A stretch of DNA of 64,000 nucleotides, from assembly GCA_903851195.1 (NCBI GenBank), contig CAINNJ010000033.1, positions 186,001-250,000 of the forward strand, read 5' to 3'. The stretch comes from an uncultured Acidobacteriia bacterium (GTDB lineage: Bacteria; Acidobacteriota; Terriglobia; Bryobacterales; Bryobacteraceae). The position numbers were made by a program, and so were the translations under genes. Positions 17,748 through 26,896 of this stretch are shown one piece after another (position 1 is the stretch's first letter; each line of letters starts with the position of its first letter). The notes under the pieces were generated by a model, which was given only the letters and a program-made list of their open reading frames with translations, ran no database searches and was not told the origin of the DNA.

Positions 17748-17966
17748 TAACGCAATTCGCTCTGCTGATAAACCGGGGGAAATTTCGGTTGCACAACGCA
17801 CCTGAAAATCCGGTTATCCGCGGGCAAACCGCCTTCACAACGGCGGTGTTGGGGTGGACCGGGGGCAGATCGGGGACCGTCCGCGCACACGATGCGGCGT
17901 GGTCCGATTGCCTGCCGGTAAGCAGTCGATGAAGAAGTTGAAGCAGAAACTAAGGAGCACCAGAGA

Positions 17967-20900
17967 ATGCGAAAAGTATCCGTGATGATACTGCTCTCCC
18001 TGCTCGTACTTGCGATCCAGGGGTACGCGCAAACCATTACCGGGTCCATGTCTGGCCGAGTGATCGACCAGCAGGGAGCAGCGGTTCCGAACGCCACCGT
18101 TACGGCGACGGAACCGACCAGAAAAACAACGAACACCGCAAAGACCAACGGACAGGGCGAGTTCCAGTTCGCCGGCCTGAATCCGGGCAGCTACACGATT
18201 GCGGTTGAAGCGGCGGGCTTCAAGAAGCTCGACCGGAAAAATACGGCTCTCGACGCCAACGACAAGCTCTCGCTGGGCGATCTCACGCTGCAGGTCGGCG
18301 CGGTCACCGAGTCGATTGAAGTTTCGGCCTCGGCAGCCACCCTGCAGACGGAGAGCGTGGATCGTTCCGCGACCATCACCGGCAAGCAGGTGGAAAACAT
18401 CCAGGTCAACGGGCGCAACCCCCTCGACATGGCGAAGCTGATTCCGGGCGTGGTTTCGACCGCGAACGTTTCGGCCGGCGGCGTGGGCGGGTTGAGTGGC
18501 CTCCAGGTCAACGGCAACCGCGGCACGTCGAACCAGCTCACCATCAACGGCGTCAGCGACATCGACACCGGCGCGAACGGCAGCCAGAACGTCACCGTCA
18601 GCCAGGATTCCATGGCTGAGTTCAAGATTCTGACCGGCACCTACCAGGCGGAATACGGCCGCAACGCCGGCGCGCAGATTTCCCTTGTGACCAAGTCGGG
18701 AACCGACCAGTTCCACGGCAGCGGTTACTGGTATCACCGGCACGACGATCTGAACGCGAACACCTATATCAACAACGTTCGCGGACTGAACAAGCCGCTG
18801 TTCCGGTACAACGATCCGGGCTACACGATCGGCGGACCGGTCTACATTCCGAAACTGGAAACGAAGACGAAAGACAAGGTGTTCTTCTTCTGGAGCCAGG
18901 AATGGCAGAAGCAGTTGCTCGCCAACGGCATTCAGAACAAGACGGTTCCGACGGCCGCCGAGCGCAATGGCGACTTTTCGGCCACGAAAGACAACAACGG
19001 CAACCTGCTGACGGTTCTCAACGACCCGCTGGGCGGCACGTTCCCCAACAAGATGATCCCGCAGAGCCGGTTCTATGGCCCGGGCGTGGCGATTCTGAAG
19101 CTTTATCCGCTGCCGAACACCAGCCAGGTCGGTTATAACTACAGTTCGCAGATCTCCGGTCAGGCCCCGCGCCGCGAAGACCTGCTTCGCCTTGATTCCA
19201 ACATCACGTCGAACCTCCGCGTGTTCGGCCACTGGATCAACAACCTGCAGGACAACCTGAGCCCGTACGGCTCCTTCGTGCTCGGACCGACGGTGCCGAT
19301 CGCGAACGTGCTGGATCGCCGTCCCGGCCACAGTCTGGCCGCCGGCGCCACCTGGATCGTCAACCCCACGATGACGAACGAATTCAACTGGGGCTTCACG
19401 AAGAACACTATCGACATCACGGAAACCACCAACGTGCTGCGCCGCGCCACCAGCGGCATCAACCTGCCGGTGCTGTATCCCAGCGCGGTTCAGGACGACT
19501 ATATTCCGAACCTGCAGTTCGGCGGCACGCACACGGCGAACAGCCCGACCTTCGTGACCAACGATGCGCCGTTCCACAACTACAACACCAGCATCGACTG
19601 GAGCGACAACCTGACGAAAGTCTGGGGAAAGCACACCATCAAGGCCGGTATCTTCCTGCAGCGCAGCCGGAAAGACCAGACGGCGTTTAACGACAACAAC
19701 GGTTCTTACAACTTCGGCGACAACCCGGCCAATCCGCTCGACACGGGCTACGGCTATTCGAACGCACTGCTCGGCGTCTACAACACGTTCGATCAGGCGA
19801 GCACCTACATCAACGGCATGTACCGCTACTGGAATATCGAGCAGTTCGTGCAGGACACGTGGAAGATCACGCCCCGCCTGACCTTCGACTTCGGTCTGCG
19901 CGGCCAGTGGTACCAGCCGCAGTACGACGCGTCTCTGCAGGCCTCCACCTTCGTTCCGCAGGTCTGGGACCCGAAGAAGGCCCCGCGTCTCTACTTCCCC
20001 GCGACCAATCCGGCCAACGGCGCGCGCGCCGCGTACGATTCGGTTACCAATGCTTACCTGCCGTCCTATGACGTCGGGCTGGAAATTCCGGGCAGCGGCG
20101 ATCCGTTCAACGGCATCTGCCAGGCGACCAAGTGCGTCAACAAGTACCTGCAGAAAAATCGTGGCGAACAGTGGGGCCCGCGTTTCGGCTTCGCGTGGGA
20201 TGTCACCGGCAAGCAGGACATCGTGGTTCGCGCCGGCAGCGGTATCTATTACGATCGCTTCCAGGGCAACCGCGTGTTCGATTCCGTCCGCAATCCGCCC
20301 GAGTCGATTCAGCCCGTGTTCAACCAGGGCTTCGCGAAGGACATCAATCCGAACAACGTGATTCTGGGACCGCCCAGCCTGTTCATGGCGGATCCGGTCG
20401 CGAAGGTTCCGACGGTCACCAACTATCAGCTCAGCGTGCAGGCTCGTCTGCCTTACAAGATGATGCTCGATGTGGCCTATGTGGGCAGCATCTCGCGCCA
20501 CCTGCAGGACAACCGCAACCTGAACTATGTGCCTTACGGCGCCAACTATCTGCCGCAGAATCAGGACCCGCAGAAACTTGCGGCCAGCCCGACCGCTCTG
20601 CTGGGCAACAACTCCCTGACGCAGCCGTTCCTGGTTCCGTACTACGGATTCAACAACATCACCGTGTATGAAAGCCAGGCGACCGCGAACTACAACTCGG
20701 CGCAGTTCTCGCTCAATCGCCGCGCCAACGACAACCTGCTCCTCGGTATTGCCTACACGTACAGCAAGACTCTGACGACGGCAACCAGCGACACCTCGTC
20801 GGTTCGTGTCGATCAGTTCCAGAGACTGGCGAACTACGGTCCGGCCAGCTTCGATCGCCGTCAGGTCTTCGTTGCGAACTGGGTTTACACAACGCCGAAA

Positions 20901-21512
20901 CTGAAGTTCGGCAATTCGCTCACCCGCATCGTGACGGACCGGTGGCAGTGGTCCGGTGTCGCCCAGGCGACGTCCGGTTCGCCGTTCACCCCCGGTTTCA
21001 GCGTCTCCGGCGCCGGCAACAGCAACATCACGGGTTCCAACACGGAAGGTTCGCGCATTGGTCTGGTGAAGGGCTGCAATCCTTACACGGGTTCCAGCGA
21101 TCCGTTCAACCGTCTGAACGCGGCCTGCTTCTTCGCTCCGTCGCCGGGCAGCATCGGCACGGAATCCGGTGTGAACTTCCTCTACAACCCCGGTGTGATC
21201 AACTTCGATATGGCGGTTCAGAAAGAATTCGCCATCGCGAAGGAAGGCAAGGCGAAACTGCAGTTCCGTATCGACGCGTTCAACGTGTTCAACCACGCGA
21301 ACTTCACGGGTCTCAACACCACGCTGAACTTCAACTCCTATGCGACCACCAACGGCGTGATCACCGGCCTGCCGACGATCACGTCCTCGGCGCTCGGCCG
21401 CAATGCGAACGGCAGTTTCAACGTCACTGGTTTCGGCACCGCAACACAGCCGGGTCCGGGCGCGCTGGGCTACGCTCGTATTCTGCAGACACTCGTTCGC
21501 GTTCAGTTCTAA
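17967..21512 (+). CDS. Oar-like TonB-dependent receptor
   Basis: The ATG at 17967 has AAGGAG 9 nt upstream. The 1181-residue protein has a signal peptide (1-22, ...IQGYAQ), a carboxypeptidase-regulatory-like beta-sandwich (about 24-105, with GRVIDQQGAAVPNATVTATE), a plug domain (about 125-230) and a long outer-membrane beta-barrel ending in the aromatic signature VRVQF. This architecture matches the Oar/TonB-dependent family heavily expanded in Acidobacteria, which imports large or complex substrates using TonB energy; the substrate is unknown. It is transcribed alone between a good promoter and a strong terminator. Confidence 0.93.
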   Translation: MRKVSVMILLSLLVLAIQGYAQTITGSMSGRVIDQQGAAVPNATVTATEPTRKTTNTAKTNGQGEFQFAGLNPGSYTIAVEAAGFKKLDRKNTALDANDKLSLGDLTLQVGAVTESIEVSASAATLQTESVDRSATITGKQVENIQVNGRNPLDMAKLIPGVVSTANVSAGGVGGLSGLQVNGNRGTSNQLTINGVSDIDTGANGSQNVTVSQDSMAEFKILTGTYQAEYGRNAGAQISLVTKSGTDQFHGSGYWYHRHDDLNANTYINNVRGLNKPLFRYNDPGYTIGGPVYIPKLETKTKDKVFFFWSQEWQKQLLANGIQNKTVPTAAERNGDFSATKDNNGNLLTVLNDPLGGTFPNKMIPQSRFYGPGVAILKLYPLPNTSQVGYNYSSQISGQAPRREDLLRLDSNITSNLRVFGHWINNLQDNLSPYGSFVLGPTVPIANVLDRRPGHSLAAGATWIVNPTMTNEFNWGFTKNTIDITETTNVLRRATSGINLPVLYPSAVQDDYIPNLQFGGTHTANSPTFVTNDAPFHNYNTSIDWSDNLTKVWGKHTIKAGIFLQRSRKDQTAFNDNNGSYNFGDNPANPLDTGYGYSNALLGVYNTFDQASTYINGMYRYWNIEQFVQDTWKITPRLTFDFGLRGQWYQPQYDASLQASTFVPQVWDPKKAPRLYFPATNPANGARAAYDSVTNAYLPSYDVGLEIPGSGDPFNGICQATKCVNKYLQKNRGEQWGPRFGFAWDVTGKQDIVVRAGSGIYYDRFQGNRVFDSVRNPPESIQPVFNQGFAKDINPNNVILGPPSLFMADPVAKVPTVTNYQLSVQARLPYKMMLDVAYVGSISRHLQDNRNLNYVPYGANYLPQNQDPQKLAASPTALLGNNSLTQPFLVPYYGFNNITVYESQATANYNSAQFSLNRRANDNLLLGIAYTYSKTLTTATSDTSSVRVDQFQRLANYGPASFDRRQVFVANWVYTTPKLKFGNSLTRIVTDRWQWSGVAQATSGSPFTPGFSVSGAGNSNITGSNTEGSRIGLVKGCNPYTGSSDPFNRLNAACFFAPSPGSIGTESGVNFLYNPGVINFDMAVQKEFAIAKEGKAKLQFRIDAFNVFNHANFTGLNTTLNFNSYATTNGVITGLPTITSSALGRNANGSFNVTGFGTATQPGPGALGYARILQTLVRVQF

Positions 21513-21531
21513 ACGACGCGGGCTTCCTGGA

Positions 21532-21573
21532 GCCGCCTGCCGCGAGAGAAGTTCTCGCGGCGGGCGGCTTTTT
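21532..21573 (+). terminator. strong intrinsic terminator after the TonB receptor gene
   Basis: GCCGCCTGCCGCGAGA (21532-21547) pairs with TCTCGCGGCGGGCGGC (21553-21568) around a 5-nt loop, giving a 16-bp stem with one G-T pair. TTTTT (21569-21573) follows. It lies 20 nt after the stop codon. Confidence 0.9.
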
Positions 21574-21598
21574 CATTTGCGGCTGATATGCTTGCGCC

Positions 21599-22813
21599 TT
21601 GACCTCATCCCGCCGCTGGCTCATGATCTCGCTCGCCTTTTTCGCGACGATGATCAACTATCTCGACCGCCAGGCGCTTTCCGTGGCCGCTCCCGCGCTG
21701 CGCGAGCAATTCCACATGAGCAACGTGACGTACTCGCGGGTGGTCTTTGGATTCCTGCTTTCGTACACGATCATGAACGGCGTCTCGGGGCCGCTGATAG
21801 ACCGTTTAGGAACACGGCTCGGGTATGCGCTCTGCATCGCCTGGTGGTCGGCAGCGTCCATTCTGCATGCGTTCGCGCGCGGGGCGGTGAGTCTCGGCGT
21901 CTTCCGCTTTTTACTGGGCGCTGGCGAGGCCGGCAACTGGCCGGCGGCGATCCGGATTGTCGCCGAATGGTTTCCGGAGAGCGAGCGCGCGCTGGCGTCC
22001 GGCATCTTCAACAGCGGCTCGGCGGCGGGCGCGATACTGGCTCCGCCGGTGGTCGCGTGGATCCTGCTGCACTACGGCTGGCAGTATGCGTTCGTGCTGA
22101 CCGGCGTGCTGGGCTTCGTGTGGCTGCTGTTCTGGTGGCCCGTGTATAAGACGCCTCCGGAGGCGGAGCGCGAGGTGAAAGCGCCCGTGCCTTCCGCATG
22201 GCGGTTGTTCCGGACCCGCTTCGTCTGGAGCTTCACGGTCGCCAAGATCTTTCTCGACCCGGTCTGGTACTTCTACATTTTCTGGTTCCCGGAATACCTG
22301 AAAAACGCGCGGCATTTCGATATGGCCGCCATCGGGACCTACTCGTGGATACCCTTCATGGTGGCGGGCTCGGGCAACATTCTGGGCGGCATGGTCTCCG
22401 GGTATCTGGTGAAGCGCGGGTTGGCGGTGCCGGTGGCGCGGAAGACGTCCGTGACCCTGTTCGCGCTGCTGATGCTGGCGGCGATTCCGGCGGTCCTGGT
22501 TTCCTCCGCGGCGGTGTCCATCGCGTTCGTGTCCCTGGCCATGACCGGCTATACCGGCGCGCTCGCGAGCATGCTGGCGCTGCCGGCGGACGTGTTCCCG
22601 AAGAATGCGGTAGCGTCCGTCTATGGGCTGGCGAGCATGGGTTCCGGGTTTGGCGGGATGGTGTTCACGCTGATCACCGGGTGGGTGGTGGAGCATTACT
22701 CTTACACGCCGGTGTTCTTCGGTTTCGGGGTGATCCCGCTGATCTGCGCGACCATCCTGTGGACGCTCACGACGTGCGAAGACACGTCATATATTCGCGA
22801 GCAGCCGCTTTAG
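21599..22813 (+). CDS. MFS transporter, anion:cation symporter (ExuT-like) family
   Basis: A 404-residue polytopic membrane protein with about 12 predicted TM helices. The N-terminus carries the family signature INYLDRQALSVAAPALR, and the loop GSAAGAILAPPVVAW follows in TM5. This subfamily typically imports hexuronates, glucarate/galactarate or other organic anions. The TTG start at 21599 has no Shine-Dalgarno; the ATG at 21623 is an alternative that would shorten the cytoplasmic N-terminus. It sits just behind the TonB-receptor terminator and overlaps the convergent ArsR gene by 27 nt. The substrate is not determined. Confidence 0.9.
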   Translation: MTSSRRWLMISLAFFATMINYLDRQALSVAAPALREQFHMSNVTYSRVVFGFLLSYTIMNGVSGPLIDRLGTRLGYALCIAWWSAASILHAFARGAVSLGVFRFLLGAGEAGNWPAAIRIVAEWFPESERALASGIFNSGSAAGAILAPPVVAWILLHYGWQYAFVLTGVLGFVWLLFWWPVYKTPPEAEREVKAPVPSAWRLFRTRFVWSFTVAKIFLDPVWYFYIFWFPEYLKNARHFDMAAIGTYSWIPFMVAGSGNILGGMVSGYLVKRGLAVPVARKTSVTLFALLMLAAIPAVLVSSAAVSIAFVSLAMTGYTGALASMLALPADVFPKNAVASVYGLASMGSGFGGMVFTLITGWVVEHYSYTPVFFGFGVIPLICATILWTLTTCEDTSYIREQPL

Positions 22814-23086
22814 CGCTTTGATGGCGGATTTCTCGCGTTTGTAAAAGGTCCACCGTTTGATGCGTTTGCCGCGAATCAGTCCGGCGGCCGCGAGGATCCC
22901 GAGGTGCTGGCTCGCGGTGGGCTGGGTGACGTGCAGCTTTTGCGCGATGGATATGCCGCAGACGCCGTCCTTTACGAGATCACCATCCACCTGCGGAGGG
23001 AAATGCCTCTCCGGATCGCGCAGCCATTCCATGATCAGCAGCCGCCGATCGTTCGCGAGAGCCTTCAGCGTTGATTCGGGATCCAT
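22787..23086 (-). CDS. ArsR-family winged-helix regulator
   Basis: A 99-residue DNA-binding protein. Helix-turn-helix about residues 44-66 (ISIAQKLHVTQPTASQHLGIL), followed by a wing (LIRGKRIKRWTFYKRE). It lacks the ELCVCDL metal site of arsenic or cadmium sensors; its only Cys is in DGVCGIS, so it probably senses something other than thiophilic metals, or none. It is divergent from the PLP dehydratase at 23128 with just 41 bp between, and that gap holds a perfect 6-8-6 inverted repeat. Autoregulation together with control of the dehydratase is the simple inference. Confidence 0.88.
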   Translation of the reverse strand: MDPESTLKALANDRRLLIMEWLRDPERHFPPQVDGDLVKDGVCGISIAQKLHVTQPTASQHLGILAAAGLIRGKRIKRWTFYKREKSAIKALKRLLANI

Positions 23087-23087
23087 A

Positions 23088-23117
23088 TAGACACTTAGGC
23101 AACTGACTAAGTATACT
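23088..23117 (+). promoter_or_regulatory. promoter with embedded ArsR-type operator
   Basis: TAGACA (23088-23093) and TATACT (23112-23117), 18 nt apart, form a good promoter toward the dehydratase gene. The perfect inverted repeat ACTTAG-N8-CTAAGT (23093-23112) exactly fills the spacer, where a bound repressor would block polymerase. The same site lies immediately upstream of the arsR-like start on the other strand. Confidence 0.6.
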
Positions 23118-23127
23118 GAAACTCTCC

Positions 23128-24072
23128 ATGCCTGCCAACGGACTCGGGACCGAAGCGATCGCCGCCGCGGAACAACGAATCCGGCCGTATATCCGCCGGA
23201 CGCCGGTCGTTTCCCTGGACGGCGCGGACCTGGGACTGCCGGGCGTCGATTTCACGCTGAAGCTGGAACTGCTGCAGCACGCGGGATCGTTCAAGACGCG
23301 CGGCGCGTTCGCGAGTCTGCTGGGCCGGGAGATACCGGCGGCGGGTGTCGTCGCGGCATCCGGAGGCAATCACGGCGCGGCGGTGGCCTACGCGGCGGGC
23401 AAGCTGGGAATACCCGCAACCATCTTCGTGCCGGGCGTGTCGTCGGCCGCCAAGATCGACAGAATTCGCGGTTACGGCGCGCGGCTGGTGATCGGCGGGG
23501 AGCGTTACAACGACGCGCTCGAAGCCTCTGTGGAATTTGCCGCGGTGTCCGGCGCGCTTCCCATCCACGCTTACGATCAGGTGGAGACGCTGCTCGGGCA
23601 GGGAACGCTGGGGCTTGAACTGGAGCGGCAGGCGCCGGATCTGGATACGCTGCTGGTGGCCGTGGGCGGCGGCGGGCTGATCGGCGGAATTGCCGCGTGG
23701 TACCGGGGGCGCGTGAAGATCGTCGGCGTGGAGCCGGAGAAAGCGCCGACTCTCAGCGCGGCGCTGCAGGCCGGCTGTCCGGTGGATGCGGAAGCCGGTG
23801 GCGTGGCGGCGGACTCGCTCGCTCCGAAGCAGGTGGGCCGGATGATGTTCCCGCTGGCGCAGGCTTTCGTCAGTCGTGTGATTCTGCTCACCGACGAGGA
23901 AATCGTGCAGTCGCAGAGGAAGATGTGGGATCTGCTGCGCGTGGTCGGCGAACCGGGCGGAGCGGCCGCGTTCGGCGCCATTCTTGCGGAAAAATACCGT
24001 CCGGAGCCCGGCGAAAAGGTGGGCGTGCTGGTTTGCGGAGGCAACACGACGGCGGTCCGCTTCGACCGGTAA
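23128..24072 (+). CDS. PLP-dependent threonine/serine dehydratase-like enzyme
   Basis: A 314-residue fold-type II PLP enzyme. The Schiff-base Lys is K56 (HAGSFKTRGAF); the phosphate or carboxylate loop is SGGNHG (78-83); the glycine loop that grips the cofactor phosphate is VGGGGLIGG. It has the length of a catalytic-domain-only dehydratase, lacking the C-terminal ACT regulatory domain of biosynthetic IlvA, so it fits catabolic TdcB-type or serine/threo-3-hydroxyaspartate dehydratases. It is divergent from the ArsR regulator and follows the operator between them. The exact amino-acid substrate is unproven. Confidence 0.88.
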   Translation: MPANGLGTEAIAAAEQRIRPYIRRTPVVSLDGADLGLPGVDFTLKLELLQHAGSFKTRGAFASLLGREIPAAGVVAASGGNHGAAVAYAAGKLGIPATIFVPGVSSAAKIDRIRGYGARLVIGGERYNDALEASVEFAAVSGALPIHAYDQVETLLGQGTLGLELERQAPDLDTLLVAVGGGGLIGGIAAWYRGRVKIVGVEPEKAPTLSAALQAGCPVDAEAGGVAADSLAPKQVGRMMFPLAQAFVSRVILLTDEEIVQSQRKMWDLLRVVGEPGGAAAFGAILAEKYRPEPGEKVGVLVCGGNTTAVRFDR

Positions 24073-24181
24073 GTTTCGACTCGCGCCAGGGCCGACTTAC
24101 AGGCGCGCCGCCACGGTCAGACGCAGGAGAAAGACGCGATATTCATCCTGTTGAAATACTTACTTAGGGTAAGGTTTATAG

Positions 24182-26695
24182 GTGCACTCCAGAATCGTAT
24201 TGATGATCGCCGCGGGGGCTGTTTCGCTCGCCGGAATTGCCGCCGTTCCCACGTTGTTTCCACTGCTGAAATCGGATGTCCGGATCGGGCGACAGCCCGC
24301 CGGATTCTTCCTGCTGCCAACCAATCAACTGCTGCAGCCGTGGGGCGAGCAATCCGTCATGAAAGGCCGGCCTGTCGATGCGGCGCTCGATTCCGGACAG
24401 CGGCTGCTCGCGGTTCTGAACACCCGCGGTATCGACATGTTCGACGCGTTGACCAGCACTCCGCTAGGGTCGGTCAGAACCAAATCGAGCTCTTATACGG
24501 GAATTGCATTTCGCCCCGGGGCGAACGAAATCTGGACGGGAGAAACTTCCCGGAACGGTCCGGATTTCATTCTTGTTACGCCGGTCTCCGCGACAGGAGT
24601 GCCGGGCGCCGGACAGGAGATCGCGCTGGGCACGCATGCGGTGCCTACCGGTGTGGCTTTCTCGGAAGACGGCAAGACCGCCTGGATCGCGATGAGCCGG
24701 TCCAATACGGTGGCGGTTTTCGACGCCGTGGCGAAGAAGATGATCAAAGAGATTCCGGTGGGCGTCGCGCCGTTCGCGGTCCGGTATTCGAAGGAGCGGC
24801 AGGCCGTTTATGTCAGCAACCGGGGCGGACGGCGGGCGCGTGAGTCGGAAACCACCGCGCCGAGCAGCGGCACCGAAGTGCTGACCGATCCTTTGACCGG
24901 CACCTCGGTTTCCGGAACGGTGAGCGTGATCGGTGCGAAGACCTATGCGGTGAAAGAAGTCACCGTTGGTCGCGCGCCTTCCGGCCTGGCTTTGAGCAAA
25001 GACGAGAGCCTGCTGGCGGTGGCGAACGGGCATGCCGATTCCGTGTCTTTGATCGACACAAAAACGCTGCAGACGGCGGAAGTGAAAATCCCCGCGTACC
25101 CGCAAGGCGTAACGGGCAGTCAGCCGATCGCGGTTGCTTTCGCCGGCGATGGCAAGACCCTTTACGCGGCCTGCGGAGGAACCAACGCGATTGCCGTGGT
25201 GCAGCGTTCCGGCAACAAATGGACGGTGGCCGGATCGGTTCCGTCCGGCTGGTTCCCGTCCTTCGTGACGGCGATGGAAGATGGCTCCCTGCGCGTGGTC
25301 AACGTGAAGGGCGTGGGGAATACAGCCAACGGCCGTGGTGCGTTCAGTTCGCTGGTTTACGAAGGCTCGCTGGCGCGGATTCCGGCCCTGCAGAAAGGCC
25401 AACTGGAAGCCGCCACGCGGGAAGTTATCGCGGAAAATAATCCGAAGCTGGAGCCCGCGGGCGGCGTTTCCAATCTGGTCTCCCTGGGCATTCAGCACGT
25501 CCTGCTGATCGTGAAAGAGAACCGCACCTACGACCAGGTATTCGGCGATCTGAAGCAGGCCAACGGCGACGCAGGTCTCACGATGTTCGGGCGCGACGTG
25601 ACGCCGAATCACCATGCGCTCGCCGAAAAATACGTGATCCTCGATAACTTCCACACCGGCGGCGCGATCAGCTTCGACGGCCACCCCTGGCTGATGCAGT
25701 CCTTCGTGAGCGATTACACGGAGCGGGCGTTCGCGGCCTCGCCGCGCGGCTATGCGTGGAACATGGCGGACGCGCTTACCGTTTCCCCGGCGGGATTCTT
25801 CTGGCAGGGCGCGCCGAAAACACCCAGTGTCCGCATCTACGGCGAATTCTGTCTGCCCGCGCGCTGGGATGCGAAGAGCAACAGCGTGAAAGACATCAAC
25901 GAAGACGAACTGCTGCGCTGGTCGGATTACTGGAAGATGTACAAGTCCGGCACGCTCAAAGACGTGATCGCCTCGCGCAGCGGTGTGCCGGCGCTGCAGA
26001 AGTTTATCGACGAAAGATATCCGTTCAATGACACCAGCATTACGGATCAGATACGCGCCGACGAGTTCCTGCGTGAGCTGGGCGAATTTGAAAAATCCGG
26101 CAACATGCCGCAACTCTCCGTTCTGACTCTTACCTCCGACCACACCAACGGCACCCGGCCGGATTCGCCTACGCCGCGCGCGATGGTGGCCGATGACGAT
26201 TACGCCCTGGGCCGCATTGTCGAGGGCGTCACGAAGAGCCGCTTCTGGGGTTCCACGCTGATTCTGGTGGTGGAAGACGACGCGCAGAACGGCCTGGACC
26301 ACGTCGACGGCCACCGGACCGTGGCGCTCGCCATCGGGGCGCATATCCGGCGCGGCGCGGTGGATTCCAATCACTACAACCACTCCAGCATGATCCGGAC
26401 GATTCAGGATATTTTCCGGATTCCGCCGCAGACCCGGTTCGTTGCCGCCGCGCGTCCCATGACCAGCGTCTTCACGGCCACCGCCGATGCGTCGCCTTAC
26501 CGGGCGGTGCAGCCGGGCATTGCCTTCGACGAAATGAATCCCCAGCTGAAGGGATTGCTCGGACGGGAGCGCTGGGCCGCGCAGCAGTCTCTGGCAATGA
26601 ACTGGCATGACCCGGACGATATTCCCTCCGACGTGCTGAACCGGATTCTCTGGTGGAAGAGTAAGGGTTACGACAAGGAATATCCCCGTCGGTAA
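24182..26695 (+). CDS. secreted YncE-type propeller fused to phosphoesterase domain
   Basis: The 837-residue product has an N-terminal signal segment (about 5-25). A seven-bladed YVTN/YncE-type propeller follows (about 60-400, with blades such as TNAIAVVQRSGNKWTV). The C-terminal domain (about 430-800) is of the phosphoesterase/alkaline-phosphatase superfamily, starting VKENRTYDQVFGDL and containing VEDDAQNG..HVDGHR, the expected metal-ligand regions. This two-domain layout is common in soil bacteria; its substrate is unknown. The start is GTG at 24182; an ATG at 24203 is possible but would remove the basic n-region. TTGAAA-N18-TTTATA ends one base before the GTG. Confidence 0.87.
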   Translation: MHSRIVLMIAAGAVSLAGIAAVPTLFPLLKSDVRIGRQPAGFFLLPTNQLLQPWGEQSVMKGRPVDAALDSGQRLLAVLNTRGIDMFDALTSTPLGSVRTKSSSYTGIAFRPGANEIWTGETSRNGPDFILVTPVSATGVPGAGQEIALGTHAVPTGVAFSEDGKTAWIAMSRSNTVAVFDAVAKKMIKEIPVGVAPFAVRYSKERQAVYVSNRGGRRARESETTAPSSGTEVLTDPLTGTSVSGTVSVIGAKTYAVKEVTVGRAPSGLALSKDESLLAVANGHADSVSLIDTKTLQTAEVKIPAYPQGVTGSQPIAVAFAGDGKTLYAACGGTNAIAVVQRSGNKWTVAGSVPSGWFPSFVTAMEDGSLRVVNVKGVGNTANGRGAFSSLVYEGSLARIPALQKGQLEAATREVIAENNPKLEPAGGVSNLVSLGIQHVLLIVKENRTYDQVFGDLKQANGDAGLTMFGRDVTPNHHALAEKYVILDNFHTGGAISFDGHPWLMQSFVSDYTERAFAASPRGYAWNMADALTVSPAGFFWQGAPKTPSVRIYGEFCLPARWDAKSNSVKDINEDELLRWSDYWKMYKSGTLKDVIASRSGVPALQKFIDERYPFNDTSITDQIRADEFLRELGEFEKSGNMPQLSVLTLTSDHTNGTRPDSPTPRAMVADDDYALGRIVEGVTKSRFWGSTLILVVEDDAQNGLDHVDGHRTVALAIGAHIRRGAVDSNHYNHSSMIRTIQDIFRIPPQTRFVAAARPMTSVFTATADASPYRAVQPGIAFDEMNPQLKGLLGRERWAAQQSLAMNWHDPDDIPSDVLNRILWWKSKGYDKEYPRR

Positions 26696-26735
26696 GTAAT
26701 TCCCCGGAGCAATACCGGCGATTCGAAGTTTCTAT

Positions 26736-26765
26736 TTGATCGGGGCCTGAAACCTGCCGTATAGT
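26736..26765 (+). promoter_or_regulatory. promoter of the AtzH/AtzG-AtzE-like operon
   Basis: TTGATC (26736-26741) and TATAGT (26760-26765) are spaced by 18 nt. The implied start near 26772 gives a leader of about 125 nt that is rich in stem-loops. Confidence 0.45.
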
Positions 26766-26769
26766 CAGG

Positions 26770-26859
26770 TTTTCAGCGCCCCGTCCCTTTTCAGCGCCCG
26801 CACCGGTCCGGCATAAAAAGCCGGATTTTTCCTGTTCCGGTGCGGCACAGTTTTGCTGT
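26770..26859 (+). promoter_or_regulatory. structured 5' leader with nested hairpins and 12-bp direct repeat
   Basis: TTTTCAGCGCCC occurs twice (26770-26781 and 26788-26799). An 8-bp stem CGCACCGG/CCGGTGCG (26799-26806 with 26837-26844) then encloses a 6-bp hairpin TCCGGC-N7-GCCGGA (26807-26825) followed by TTTTT. A third small hairpin ACAG-TTTTG-CTGT (26847-26859) comes next. The inner hairpin plus T-run could act as an attenuator, and the outer stem as its competitor. I do not recognise a known riboswitch class. Confidence 0.45.
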
Positions 26860-26896
26860 CGGGCGTTGATTCTTACTGGATCCAGACGCCTCCGAC

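Noticed and set aside
17485-17966. Search for a tRNA or small RNA gene in the 480-nt gap
   Set aside because: No T-loop (GTTCRA) or cloverleaf pairing was found; only a terminator and a promoter are supported.
17835-21296. 1153-codon minus-strand open frame opposite the TonB receptor
   Set aside because: It is repetitive Arg/Val/Ala-rich with no domain logic. The plus strand encodes a full-length receptor with promoter, ribosome site and terminator.
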